DNA of 64,000 nt, taken from positions 62,001 through 126,000 of the forward strand of contig CAJJAK010000007.1 in the NCBI GenBank assembly GCA_905182165.1, in the 5' to 3' direction. Positions within the stretch are counted from its first letter, which is position 1, and every line of letters starts with the position of its first letter. The notes under the pieces were generated by a model. That model was given only the letters and a program-made list of their open reading frames with translations. It was not told the origin of the DNA and did not search any database. The DNA comes from an uncultured Paracoccaceae bacterium. GTDB taxonomy: Bacteria; Pseudomonadota; Alphaproteobacteria; Rhodobacterales; Rhodobacteraceae. The translations under genes and the position numbers were made by a program. Shown one piece after another: positions 1 through 8,138 of the stretch.

Positions 1-229
1 TTTGTGATGCATTTTATCTGGCTACCAAGGGTGGGGCTGATGTTTTAAATATTCCTACTGGAAGTGCTAGCGGGGAAATTTCTTTGATGCCTTACTCATA
101 GATACAGAAATAGAATCTGCTCCAATCTCATTAAGTGATGATAGTGATAAAGATATAGTTCAAAAAATAATAATGTTGGCAACAAGAGTAAATATTGTCA
201 AAACTTGGGTAAGTGGTTTAACTGTGTAA
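1..229 (+). pseudogene. guaD: Guanine deaminase, 3' end only, frameshifted
   Basis: C-terminal part of an amidohydrolase resembling guanine deaminase (guanine to xanthine plus ammonia). The frame opening at base 3 reads CDAFYLATKGGADVL and hits TAG at 99-101. One base missing in the T run near 83-86 restores FDALLIDT and a typical tail (NIVKTWVSGLTV) ending with TAA at 227-229. The metal-binding and catalytic part lies outside the window. The shift sits in a short T homopolymer, so either a sequencing error or a real mutation could explain it. It is followed closely by dimethylargininase on the same strand, so the two may be co-transcribed. The family call rests only on the tail; another TrzF/deaminase-type amidohydrolase is possible. 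Confidence 0.6.
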
Positions 230-279
230 TCGGTTTATCAATTGATAAAGAAAATGAAGTAAAAGATAGGATAAATAAA

Positions 280-1059
280 ATGGTACATGCATATAAATTT
301 ACTAATGCTATTACGCGTATTCCAAGTAAAAGTGTAATAAATGGCTTAAGAGCTTGCGATATAGGATCTCCAGATTTAAATCAGATGATTTTAGATCATC
401 AAGATTACACTTCAGCATTACAAGAAGCTGGTGCAAAAATAATAGAGTTACCCCCTTTAGAAAAATACCCAGATAGTCTTTTTGTAGAAGATACCACCTT
501 GTGTCTTCCTAATGTAGCTATTTTGATGCGCCCTGGAGCACCGTCACGCATGGGTGAAGTTTTAGAAATTGAACCAATAATATGCGAAATGTTTAATAAT
601 GTGGTAAAGATTTTAAAACCTGGCCTTATTGAAGCTGGTGATATCTTGACCACGGGAAAAGAAGTTTTGGTAGGGTCCTCAGCTCGAACAAATAGTGAGG
701 GCATTCATCAATTAAGGGAAATTTTAAGTAAATGGAATTATATTGTCAGAGAAGTTGTTACGCCAAAGGAAATTTTGCATTTCAAGACGGATTGTTCAAT
801 TTTGGGCCCAGAAACTGTTCTATGCACTAAAAGGTTAGAGAAAACCGGCTGCTTTTCAAATTATCAGGTTATCAACACTCACGATGGTGAGGAGGCTGCT
901 GCAAATGCTATAAGGTATAATGATACGGTCATTATGCCATCAGGCTTTCCAGTTACTTCATCGAGAATTCGAGATGCTGGTTATTCTGTGCGAGAAGTTA
1001 ATAATAGTGAATGTGCAAAATTAGATGGTGGCATGTCGTGTTTATCATTACGGTTTTAA
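280..1059 (+). CDS. Dimethylargininase (DDAH-type amidinohydrolase)
   Basis: About 259 residues, close to the usual length of bacterial dimethylarginine dimethylaminohydrolase, which turns N-methylated arginines into citrulline and methylamines. The N-terminus reads FTNAITRIPSKS. The substrate-loop region has DSLFVEDTT, the catalytic His is in LHFKTDCSIL, and the nucleophilic Cys lies in DGGMSCLSLRF at the very end, as expected for this family. ATG at 280 is chosen because the family begins just there and AGGATAAAT precedes it; an upstream extension to 205 would overlap the deaminase tail. It is cytoplasmic, with no signal peptide. Arginine or ornithine-type substrates are possible alternatives within the amidinotransferase fold. 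It fits the nitrogen-salvage theme of its neighbours. Confidence 0.88.
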   Translation: MVHAYKFTNAITRIPSKSVINGLRACDIGSPDLNQMILDHQDYTSALQEAGAKIIELPPLEKYPDSLFVEDTTLCLPNVAILMRPGAPSRMGEVLEIEPIICEMFNNVVKILKPGLIEAGDILTTGKEVLVGSSARTNSEGIHQLREILSKWNYIVREVVTPKEILHFKTDCSILGPETVLCTKRLEKTGCFSNYQVINTHDGEEAAANAIRYNDTVIMPSGFPVTSSRIRDAGYSVREVNNSECAKLDGGMSCLSLRF

Positions 1060-1098
1060 ATGATTACCCTCAATTGAACTGGAGGTTTTAGTTTATTT

Positions 1099-2235
1099 AT
1101 GATGATACCTTGCCAGAGAAATTTATTTTCAATCCCGAATGATATTGCTTTTTTAAATACTGCCTACATGTCCCCTTTAACGACATCAGTAGTCGAAGCT
1201 ATAAATTTAGGTGCTAGGTTAAAGGCTTCACCCTGGGATATATCCATTTCAGATTTTTTTAAAGAACTCTGAGTTGGCGCGTGAGTTATTTTCTAAGATA
1301 GTAAATGTGAAACCAGAGAGTGTGGCTTTGGTTCCATCGGCTTCGTATGGGATGGAAACGGCTGCTCGAAATCTTAAAGTGGGAGAGGGCCGAACAATAG
1401 TAATGTTAGAAAACCAATTCCCATCTCATGTTTATCCTTGGCGTAGGTTGATTAAAAATACTGGTGGGAAAATAATTAAAGTATCTGAAGAAGATGATCG
1501 ATCTATAACTGAATTATTATTGAAAAAGATCGATAAAAAATGTGCTATAGTTGCCTTGCCAAATGTTTTATGGACCAATGGAATTCTTGTTGATCTCATT
1601 GCTATAAGTAAGAAATGTAAGCAAGTTGGCGCTGCTCTTGTGTTGGATTTAACACAATCTTTAGGAGCGATGGAAACTGATTTATCTAAAGTTGATCCAG
1701 ATTTTGCTGTTGTAGCGTCTTATAAATGGATGCTGTCACCTTACTCAACTGGGTATTTATATGTTGCTGAGAAGCATTGGGATGGAGATCCCATAGAAGG
1801 CAATTGGATTTCACGAAAAGAAAGTAAGAATTTTTCGAACTTAATTGATTATACAGATAGTTATGAAGTTGGTGCTATGAGATTTGATGTGGGTGAAAGG
1901 GCTAACTTTGCCCTTCTACCAGGCGCTATACAAGCAATGAAACAAATAGAAGAATGGGGTGTGAAGAATATTGAGGCTACGTTAGCAAATAATAATTTGA
2001 TATATCCTTACGACTTTGTGATTTAGGTTTCACTATACCAAAAGAAGCCAATCGAGGGCCCCATTTTATTGGTGCCAGGCACCCCGGTGGATTGAAAAAG
2101 GATCTTTTGCAAATTCTTGCTAGTAATCGAGTATATATATCAGAAAGAGGTGGAGTGTTAAGGATTACGCCACATCTATGGAACAATATGGAAGATTTTG
2201 ATAAGTTTATTAATGTTTTGTCAGATAGCATGTAA
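1099..2235 (+). pseudogene. Class V aminotransferase-fold PLP enzyme, two frameshifts
   Basis: Three frames together encode about 378 residues of a cysteine-desulfurase/kynureninase-like (COG0520-type) PLP enzyme. Frame one runs from ATG 1099 (IAFLNTAYMSPL) to TGA 1270-1272. Frame two holds most of the fold, including LVLDLTQSLGAM and the PLP lysine in VASYKWMLSPYS, and stops at TAG 2024-2026. Frame three gives the C-terminus (TIPKEANRGPHF, YISERGGVLRITPHLWN) to TAA 2233-2235. The first shift is near 1269 and the second near 2009-2020. ATG 1099 has GGAGG at 1081, a rather long spacing. The gene converges on an intact, similar-sized relative at 2400-3533, so a functional copy of the fold remains. 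The exact reaction cannot be told. Confidence 0.8.
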
Positions 2236-2378
2236 AATATTTTCTTAATGACCATCTGAAAAGTGCTACATTTAAACTCAACAAAACTCTTTATTTAAAA
2301 ATTGGATTATTTTTTTCAATTCCAGCTGCATTGGTTTTTACCATCACGCCTAAAATTAACTATTAGATAATATTCGCG

Positions 2379-2399
2379 ATTAATAATTTAATTATTAAT
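2379..2399. repeat. AT-only perfect hairpin between convergent aminotransferase genes
   Basis: Arms ATTAATAATT (2379-2388) and AATTATTAAT (2390-2399) surround one T. It abuts the stop codon of the minus-strand gene ending at 2400. It has no G or C, so it would be a weak terminator at best. The rest of 2236-2378 shows nothing recognisable. Confidence 0.35.
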
Positions 2400-3533
2400 T
2401 TAAAACAAAGTCTTAACTAAGGATTGAATATCTGCTTCATTATTGAAATGTGCTATTGATACCCTAAGGCGGTTATTTCGAATTCCACATACTATATTTG
2501 TTTTTATTAATTTTTCCAGGGTCTGTGTTATTTCCAGTGATTGGCATTTAAGACTGATAATATGAGAACTGGCAGATTTATCATCGATGGATCTATATGG
2601 TTGCCATTTTGATTCCCTGATACCATCACCTAATAATGTGGCTAATTTTTGTGCATGGTTATTTATTGATGTGATGTTTAGATTAATTATTTCTTTAATT
2701 GCAGTTTCGAGGCCTTTAATTGAAATATATGACATTGTGGATTGTGTGAATTTCCGAGCATCTTCAGCATACAAAAGTTTTTTAGGTTGCATATCAAAGG
2801 GGTTTGATGCCCCCATCCATCCTGCCATGATAGGGTCTTCCTTCAAAACTTCACTGGAAATAGCAGCTAATCCTACTCCACCATGACCCCCAAGCCATTT
2901 ATAACCGCTACATACTAGTACATCAGCGCCGTAACTATCTGTATCAATAGGTATTGCTCCTGCTGCTTGTGTTACATCTAAAATTAGCTTTGCTCCAACA
3001 TTTTTAGTAGCTTTTCTTAATTTATATGGGTTGATTTGTGTTCCTGTAGAGAATTGTACCAAGCTAATTGCTACTACTGCGGTTTCACTATCAATATTTT
3101 TAATAATAGTATCTGTTAAGCTTTCGTTTGGAATTTCATCAATAAAAATCATTTTACAATTGTAACGTTTGCTATATGCAATCCATGGTCGAGTAATCGC
3201 TGGGAAATCTGATGATACAACCAAAATTTTACTAGTTTCTTTAGGTTTTAACATGAGGGGCAACTGACTGAGCATCTCGCTAGAACTACCAAGAATCGCA
3301 ATTTTCTCTTCAGTTGTATTGAGTAATTTGGCTGCATTTTTTCTTAATGGATTGAAAAACTCTACTTCCTCCTGGTCGGACATTTTAAGATTACCAAAGC
3401 GTGCTACATCATGGAGAAAGTCAGTCATTGCTTGAACTGCAGGTTCACCAATTAAACCCAGAGAGGCCTGGTTTAGATAATTATAACTAGATAAGCAGGG
3501 GTAATGCGCTCTGTTTGAGAGAGAATTTAACAT
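2400..3533 (-). CDS. Class V aminotransferase-fold PLP enzyme
   Basis: 377 residues, full length for the COG0520 fold (cysteine desulfurase, kynureninase, isopenicillin-N epimerase, EgtE-type lyases). LNQASLGL lies near residue 20. The PLP-binding region has KLILDVTQAAGAIP, the Schiff-base lysine is in CSGYKWLGGHGGVG near residue 210, and the C-terminal domain ends in IVCGIRNNRLRVSIAHFN. Its ATG overlaps the end of the upstream dehydratase gene by 7 bases, so the two are translationally coupled. With two Ser/Thr-dehydratase-like enzymes upstream it is probably part of one amino-acid catabolic run. The true substrate (cysteine, kynurenine, an aminated sulfoxide or other) is not decidable from sequence. 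It is related to, but clearly diverged from, the broken gene at 1099-2235. Confidence 0.82.
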   Translation of the reverse strand: MLNSLSNRAHYPCLSSYNYLNQASLGLIGEPAVQAMTDFLHDVARFGNLKMSDQEEVEFFNPLRKNAAKLLNTTEEKIAILGSSSEMLSQLPLMLKPKETSKILVVSSDFPAITRPWIAYSKRYNCKMIFIDEIPNESLTDTIIKNIDSETAVVAISLVQFSTGTQINPYKLRKATKNVGAKLILDVTQAAGAIPIDTDSYGADVLVCSGYKWLGGHGGVGLAAISSEVLKEDPIMAGWMGASNPFDMQPKKLLYAEDARKFTQSTMSYISIKGLETAIKEIINLNITSINNHAQKLATLLGDGIRESKWQPYRSIDDKSASSHIISLKCQSLEITQTLEKLIKTNIVCGIRNNRLRVSIAHFNNEADIQSLVKTLF

Positions 3534-4543
3534 TCTGTTTTCTCTATTAATTTATGGATGTTAGTTGCTCCTCTAGAAAGGAAAGAAGAGTAACTTTCTG
3601 AGTCGATATTAGCACCACAAACAATTAGCCCTACCCGTTTATTTTTTAACCTTGATCTAAGTGGTGAAATCATTCCAGCCATTGCGGCACCTGCCGCTGG
3701 TTCTACAGCTAATTTAGCTTCTTCTTGAAACAGTGTCATTCCTGCACAAATAAGATCGTCACTAACTGTCACAATTTCATCTACATATTTTTGACATAGC
3801 GCTAAACCAAAGGGTAGGGACATCGGTGGCGATAAACTATCAGCAATAGTTTCGACCTTTGTTAGGGTAATGGGTTCACCTTTTAAAATACTCTGTGACA
3901 TTGAGTTTGCTCCAACAGGTTCAACCCCATAAACTTTGCAATTTGGGTTTATCTCCTTTACTGCAGCCGCCACGCCACTAATTAGTCCTCCTCCACCAAC
4001 GGAGACAATAACGGCATCTAAATTTAAAATGTCTTCCATTAACTCCAAGCCAACACCAGAGGCTCCTAATGACGTATGCATTCCCTCAAAGGGATGAATA
4101 AAGGTGCGTTTTTCATCTTTTACTAAGCGTTCGGCTTCTGCAAACAAAGGAGCCCCAGCTTCTTTTAAAGTTATTTTTGCACCTTGTGCTTTAGCCGCCT
4201 TAATTCGAAATGGATTCGCGCTAGATTGCATAACCACATGAGCAGACATATCTAATTGTTTAGCTGCCCAAGCTGATGCTATTGCATGATTGCCTGCACT
4301 TGCAGCTGTTATCCCGAACTTCTTTTCATCTATTGGAATTTGGCGAGCAACTGATAGAGCCCCACGTGCTTTAAAGGTTCCTGTGTGTTGTAAGCATTCT
4401 AATTTTAAAAAAACTTCGCTATTTCCTAGAAGTTCCGAAATCAACTGCGAGTTCAGCTTGGTTGTAGGCGTGCGAATAATGTATTTTGATAATTCTTTAG
4501 CCTTTTCTCTAATCGATTGTAGATTTATTCCATCAGTTTTCAT
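3527..4543 (-). CDS. Serine/threonine dehydratase-like PLP enzyme
   Basis: 338 residues of a fold-type II PLP enzyme, related to threonine deaminase, serine dehydratase and 3-hydroxyaspartate dehydratase. The PLP lysine is in HTGTFKARGA, the substrate loop in ASAGNHAIA, and the phosphate-binding glycine loop in SVGGGGLISG. There is no C-terminal ACT regulatory domain, so this is the short catabolic type. ATG at 4543 is preferred to an upstream start at 4621 because GGGAAG precedes it at good spacing and the family starts there. It overlaps the following aminotransferase by 7 bases. Expected reaction: beta-hydroxy amino acid to 2-oxo acid plus ammonia. A racemase activity, found in some relatives, cannot be excluded. 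Confidence 0.85.
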   Translation of the reverse strand: MKTDGINLQSIREKAKELSKYIIRTPTTKLNSQLISELLGNSEVFLKLECLQHTGTFKARGALSVARQIPIDEKKFGITAASAGNHAIASAWAAKQLDMSAHVVMQSSANPFRIKAAKAQGAKITLKEAGAPLFAEAERLVKDEKRTFIHPFEGMHTSLGASGVGLELMEDILNLDAVIVSVGGGGLISGVAAAVKEINPNCKVYGVEPVGANSMSQSILKGEPITLTKVETIADSLSPPMSLPFGLALCQKYVDEIVTVSDDLICAGMTLFQEEAKLAVEPAAGAAMAGMISPLRSRLKNKRVGLIVCGANIDSESYSSFLSRGATNIHKLIEKTEC

Positions 4544-4679
4544 AAGCTTCCCAAGACATTTTGTAATTTTAAAATATATATTTTGAAGTATAAGTAATGT
4601 TTGTTCGTAACAAAAAGTCAACTAATTAACTGACTACTTTTAAACAATCTGAGGTTATGCTGTAACCCTGAGTTTTTAT

Positions 4680-5600
4680 TTAATTAAAGGGATTTGAAGG
4701 TGGATTTCCTCCACAAATCAAAACAGCTACCTTTTCGTTTTCTTTTGGTATGTACGCGCCTGAGGTTAACGCTGCCAATGCTGTTGCAGCTGCAGGTTCC
4801 ACAAATTGTCTCAATTTATCCCAAAGTAAAATTTGAGCTAGTGCAATATCTTCATCTTTAATGGTCAAGGCCAAAATATCTTGTTCTTTGGCTAACTGGA
4901 AGCAAATATTACCAGCTTTTTTTGCGCCTAAAGCGTTAGACGCTATTCCAGAAACATCCACGTCAATTGGTTTGCCTGCTTTTAGGGCGGATGATAGCGC
5001 ACTTGATTTTATTGGTTCAACAGCAATAACTTTGCGCCGTCCTTGCAACCAAGCCATCGATCCAGCAATCAAACCACCACCACCTACAGCAATTAAAATT
5101 GTATCAGCTTCTAACCCTTGCTGTTCCCACTCATGCATAAGTGTCCCTTGCCCACATGTGGTTTCCACTGAGTCAAAAGCGTGAACTTGCATCGCACCAG
5201 TTTCTTGTTCAAATTTTTCAGCAGCAATTAAGGCATTTGCATAAGCTCCTTCTACAATTGTCAATTCTGCTCCAGTATTTTTAATTAAATCAATTTTTGT
5301 CTTACCAGCTATCTTTGGTACAAAAATATGAGCTGGATACCCAAGTGTTGTTGCTGCAAAGGCTACCGCGGCGCCATGGTTGCCACCTGATGCAGCTACA
5401 ACGCCTGTTTTAGGAACCTGGGCTGAAAGTAACGAATTAAATGCTCCTCTTGGTTTGAAACTACCAGTATGTTGCAGATGTTCAAATTTGAGTTCAATAT
5501 TATACTCTGGATAAATAGATTTTGTTGAGAAAATTGGAGTTTTAACGATAAATGGTTCAATTCTCTTTGCTGCATCAGCTATCAGATTCTGCCAATCCAT
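4680..5600 (-). CDS. Serine/threonine dehydratase-like PLP enzyme, second copy
   Basis: 306 residues, same fold as the next gene downstream but well diverged. It has HTGSFKPRGAFN with the PLP lysine near residue 50, AASGGNHGAAVA, and the glycine loop AVGGGGLIAG. No ACT domain is present. Start ATG 5600 has AAGGAAC upstream at 8 bases. It would release ammonia from a beta-hydroxy amino acid. Reactive enamine intermediates of such enzymes are removed by RidA proteins; one is encoded at 61264-61746. A 136-base gap separates it from the second dehydratase, so co-transcription is likely but not certain. Confidence 0.85.
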   Translation of the reverse strand: MDWQNLIADAAKRIEPFIVKTPIFSTKSIYPEYNIELKFEHLQHTGSFKPRGAFNSLLSAQVPKTGVVAASGGNHGAAVAFAATTLGYPAHIFVPKIAGKTKIDLIKNTGAELTIVEGAYANALIAAEKFEQETGAMQVHAFDSVETTCGQGTLMHEWEQQGLEADTILIAVGGGGLIAGSMAWLQGRRKVIAVEPIKSSALSSALKAGKPIDVDVSGIASNALGAKKAGNICFQLAKEQDILALTIKDEDIALAQILLWDKLRQFVEPAAATALAALTSGAYIPKENEKVAVLICGGNPPSNPFN

Positions 5601-5669
5601 TGCTTAAGTTCCTTTTGTAAAAAGATTATTAGTTGAAGTATGCAAAACTACAAATAGTGAGTGCCTTAA

Positions 5670-6074
5670 CTATTCAATATTTATAGCATTCTTTAGGTTA
5701 GTGAACCATTTGGTATGATCATCATAACATACCAGAGTTGGTTGTATCTCTGGAATCTCCATAGTGCTACCATAGGGAATTAATACTTTTTTATTTGAGT
5801 TACCATATACTTTTGGGACACGTGATCCACAATTCTTGCACGAAGAGGTTATAAAGTTACTTGGTTTGGGCATTCTGAATTCTAATCGATTATCTTCACC
5901 AGATAGCCAATTGAATTGTTCAAATTTAACAAATAAATTTGTTGCAAACGCACTGCCGGTTAACTTTCGACATAACGAGCATTGGCAAATGCCAAAGAAA
6001 TCAAAAGGTCCCTGCATGTTCCAAGAAATTTGTGTACACAAGCATTCGCCAACGAGTACTTTATAATTTGGCAT
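5670..6074 (-). CDS. GFA/CENP-V-type zinc-binding protein
   Basis: 134 residues. The zinc-ligand cysteines of the glutathione-dependent formaldehyde-activating enzyme fold are present: CLC near the N-terminus, GICQCSLCRKLTG in the middle and SCKNCGSRVPK. Most GFA-fold proteins have unknown substrates and few act on S-hydroxymethylglutathione. ATG 6074 (start MPNYKVLV) is chosen over 6101 because AAAGGAC lies 7 bases ahead. It heads the minus-strand run of two dehydratases and the aminotransferase with a 69-base gap. A second, distinct GFA protein lies at 21533-21991. Confidence 0.82.
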   Translation of the reverse strand: MPNYKVLVGECLCTQISWNMQGPFDFFGICQCSLCRKLTGSAFATNLFVKFEQFNWLSGEDNRLEFRMPKPSNFITSSCKNCGSRVPKVYGNSNKKVLIPYGSTMEIPEIQPTLVCYDDHTKWFTNLKNAINIE

Positions 6075-6391
6075 TCTATTGTCCTTTTGAAAAACTGACA
6101 TTCTTGTTAACTATTATTCACAAATTAAGTAAGATCTTAAAGCTGTTTTTAAGAAATATATCTAAACGTATAGATTTCTATAGTACTTTTTAAGAAGCAT
6201 AATTGTCCATATTGTGAGTTTTATGCAACATTTTCCTAAAATTAGTATATATAACTGACCTTCAGGAGTAGTGATTCGCTGGACATGAGTAATTATTCTG
6301 TTAATAGGGATTCGTGAAGTATTCTTTCACCGAATTTTCCGAAGGCTGATGTGGTTTGACGGTTTTTCAATTTAAGATCTCACTGCACCAA

Positions 6392-6413
6392 GTTACCGCA
6401 TGTTGTGGGTAAC
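6392..6413 (+). promoter_or_regulatory. Stem-loop in the leader of the cold-shock gene
   Basis: GTTACC (6392-6397) pairs with GGTAAC (6408-6413), ending 7 bases before the AGGAG ribosome site at 6421. Cold-shock mRNAs often have long structured leaders. The stretch 6102-6432 holds no gene and presumably carries the promoter and leader; I could not assign -10/-35 boxes. Confidence 0.4.
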
Positions 6414-6432
6414 AACAAATAGGAGAAAACAG

Positions 6433-6639
6433 ATGGCTAATGGCACTGTAAAATGGTTCAACTCAGCAAAAGGCTACGGCTTTATAGCACCAGACGATGG
6501 CGGAAATGACGTGTTTGTTCACATCAGCGCTGTTGAAGCTGCTGGATTGCGAAGCTTGAATGATGATCAAAAAGTTTCATATGAACTTGAAGATGGTCGC
6601 GACGGAAAGAAATCTGCTGGTAACTTAGCAGTTCTTTAA
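6433..6639 (+). CDS. Cold-shock protein, CspA family
   Basis: 68 residues of a single cold-shock domain, a cytoplasmic RNA/single-stranded DNA chaperone. RNP1 is in SAKGYGFIAP and RNP2 in DVFVHISAV; the C-terminus is GKKSAGNLAVL. ATG 6433 is preferred to upstream starts because AGGAG (6421-6425) precedes it and MANGTVKWFNSAKGYGF is the family start. It is monocistronic: a long leader precedes it and a strong hairpin terminator follows at 6663. Confidence 0.97.
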   Translation: MANGTVKWFNSAKGYGFIAPDDGGNDVFVHISAVEAAGLRSLNDDQKVSYELEDGRDGKKSAGNLAVL

Positions 6640-6662
6640 TTAATTTTAGAAAATTATTGATT

Positions 6663-6689
6663 AGGCTCGACTTTTGTCGAGCCTTTTTT
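6663..6689 (+). terminator. Rho-independent terminator of the cold-shock gene
   Basis: Stem AGGCTCGAC (6663-6671) and GTCGAGCCT (6676-6684) with a TTTT loop, followed by a run of six T ending at 6689. Nine perfect base pairs. Confidence 0.93.
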
Positions 6690-6800
6690 CATTTAAATTA
6701 ATATTTTAGAAATATTTGAATTATTATCCACTTGAACTTCCAAGTTAATTTTTCCTAACTTTACTTATTAGTTTTAACTCACTTTTGGGGAGTAAGTAAT

Positions 6801-7421
6801 ATGGATAGTGAACCACAGAATAATGGGATCGCCTGGGTTGAGGTAATTGATCAGGCAAACGCTTCAGGCTCATTAAATGAAGCATATGATGCTGTAAAAG
6901 GTACAGATGGTACTGTGGAAAATCTTTACTTAGCAATGTCACAAACACCTGATGTTATTCAGCCTGCAGATGATCACTACTTGGCTATTCTACATAATCC
7001 AAACTCACCATTAGATCCTTGGTTTGCCGAATTATTATCCACCTACGTGGCCATTCTATGTGGCTCAAATTATGCTTATTTGAATCATGGTGAAAATTTT
7101 GAATTCTATTTTAAAAATAGGAATAGATCTAAAATTATACTTAATTCCCTACATGACGAAACTTGGATGAATGTGTTGCTTTATGAGGGGAATAATTTAG
7201 TTGAGGCTTTAAAGTTTAGTCAAAAATTGACTTTAGAACCAGATAAAATGATTGAAGATGACATTAAAAGACTAAGGGAAGTTGGTTTTACTGATCAAGA
7301 AATCTCTTATATTGTGCAGATAGTGTCTTCATTTGCGTATTGGTGTAGGATGATTAATGCTTTGGGTACAAAAATTGGAAAAACCATTGGATTTGCCAAT
7401 ACTAAAGAATTGGAAAAGTAA
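6801..7421 (+). CDS. AhpD/carboxymuconolactone-decarboxylase-fold protein lacking the CxxC pair
   Basis: 206 residues resembling the uncharacterised peroxidase-related branch of the AhpD-like fold: WVEVIDQANASGSLNEAYD, a middle helical core, and a second half with GFTDQEISYIVQIVSSFAYWCRMINALG. Where active family members carry CxxC followed by a His, this one reads ILCGSNYAYLNHGE: the His is present, but there is no CxxC pair. Peroxidase activity is therefore doubtful. ATG 6801 has GGGGAG 12 bases before it. It converges on the GST gene with only 6 bases between the stops. No signal peptide or membrane segment. Confidence 0.7.
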   Translation: MDSEPQNNGIAWVEVIDQANASGSLNEAYDAVKGTDGTVENLYLAMSQTPDVIQPADDHYLAILHNPNSPLDPWFAELLSTYVAILCGSNYAYLNHGENFEFYFKNRNRSKIILNSLHDETWMNVLLYEGNNLVEALKFSQKLTLEPDKMIEDDIKRLREVGFTDQEISYIVQIVSSFAYWCRMINALGTKIGKTIGFANTKELEK

Positions 7422-7427
7422 AACACA

Positions 7428-8054
7428 CTAATTAATATTGTGTTTTATTAAGATTGAGCGAACTGCGTTCCGATCAGTAATAGTTTGCATATGGCGGTTT
7501 AAATTTTTGTATTGGTTAATTCCATTTGGAAAAATCTCTGTCCAAATTGTTTGCATTGCTAACAAAAAATCTAATATTGTTAATTCATCACCAAAGAAAA
7601 ACGGACCTTCTTGAAGCGCTTCATCTAAAATTTTAAAAACTTGGCTTAATCTGATTAACGAGGCTTTTTGTAGCTCAGCAGCAGTTTCTTTATTTTTAGT
7701 ATAAAATTCTGGATGAAATTGAATCATAACATCTGGTTGTAGGGTTGTGCCTAAGTAGTAAAACCACTGCAAAAACACACCTCTTCTTGGATCTTCTGGC
7801 TTAATAATTAAATTGAATTTTGGAAATTTTTCACCCAGATACATAGCTATTGCACCTGTTTCAAAAATACCACCATCTGGTGTCATTAAAGCAGGTGATC
7901 TACAATGTGGGCTTATTGAGCGAAAGGTGGGATCTGGTTTATCAGTAAATATCTCTATCCATTTAACATCATAGTTTGCTTTAACTTCCTCCAATATTGC
8001 GTGCACTGACATTGCGTAAGTATTTGGTGCAGCGTAAAGAGTATATTCACTCAT
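7428..8054 (-). CDS. Glutathione S-transferase family protein
   Basis: 208 residues with an N-terminal thioredoxin-like half (YTLYAAPNTYAMSVHAILEE, then PHCRSPALMTPDGGIFETGAIAMYLGEKFP, matching the cis-Pro and ESxAI-type glutathione site) and an all-helical C-terminal half (LTILDFLLAMQTIW). Cytoplasmic. ATG 8054 is used; the codon before it is TTG. No typical ribosome site is visible. Substrate unknown; related proteins include isomerases and conjugating enzymes. It is probably transcribed separately from the ABC locus, because the hairpin at 8092 lies between them. Confidence 0.85.
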   Translation of the reverse strand: MSEYTLYAAPNTYAMSVHAILEEVKANYDVKWIEIFTDKPDPTFRSISPHCRSPALMTPDGGIFETGAIAMYLGEKFPKFNLIIKPEDPRRGVFLQWFYYLGTTLQPDVMIQFHPEFYTKNKETAAELQKASLIRLSQVFKILDEALQEGPFFFGDELTILDFLLAMQTIWTEIFPNGINQYKNLNRHMQTITDRNAVRSILIKHNIN

Positions 8055-8091
8055 CAAATTAATCCAATTGTTTAAGAGCTTTATAAAATAT

Positions 8092-8120
8092 AAAAGGCCA
8101 GACTGTTGTCTGGCCTTTTT
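8092..8120 (-). terminator. Strong hairpin terminator
   Basis: Arms AAAAGGCCAGAC (8092-8103) and GTCTGGCCTTTT (8108-8119), loop TGTT. T-rich on both sides, so it could work in either direction. Its place just after the stop at 8139 suggests it ends the ABC binding-protein transcript. Confidence 0.88.
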
Positions 8121-8138
8121 AGTGGGTAATTTTGCTTG

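Noticed and set aside
6350..6390. TTGACG at 6356 as -35 box of the cold-shock gene.
   Set aside because: No -10 box at 16-18 bases; the nearest TAAGAT is only 11 bases away.
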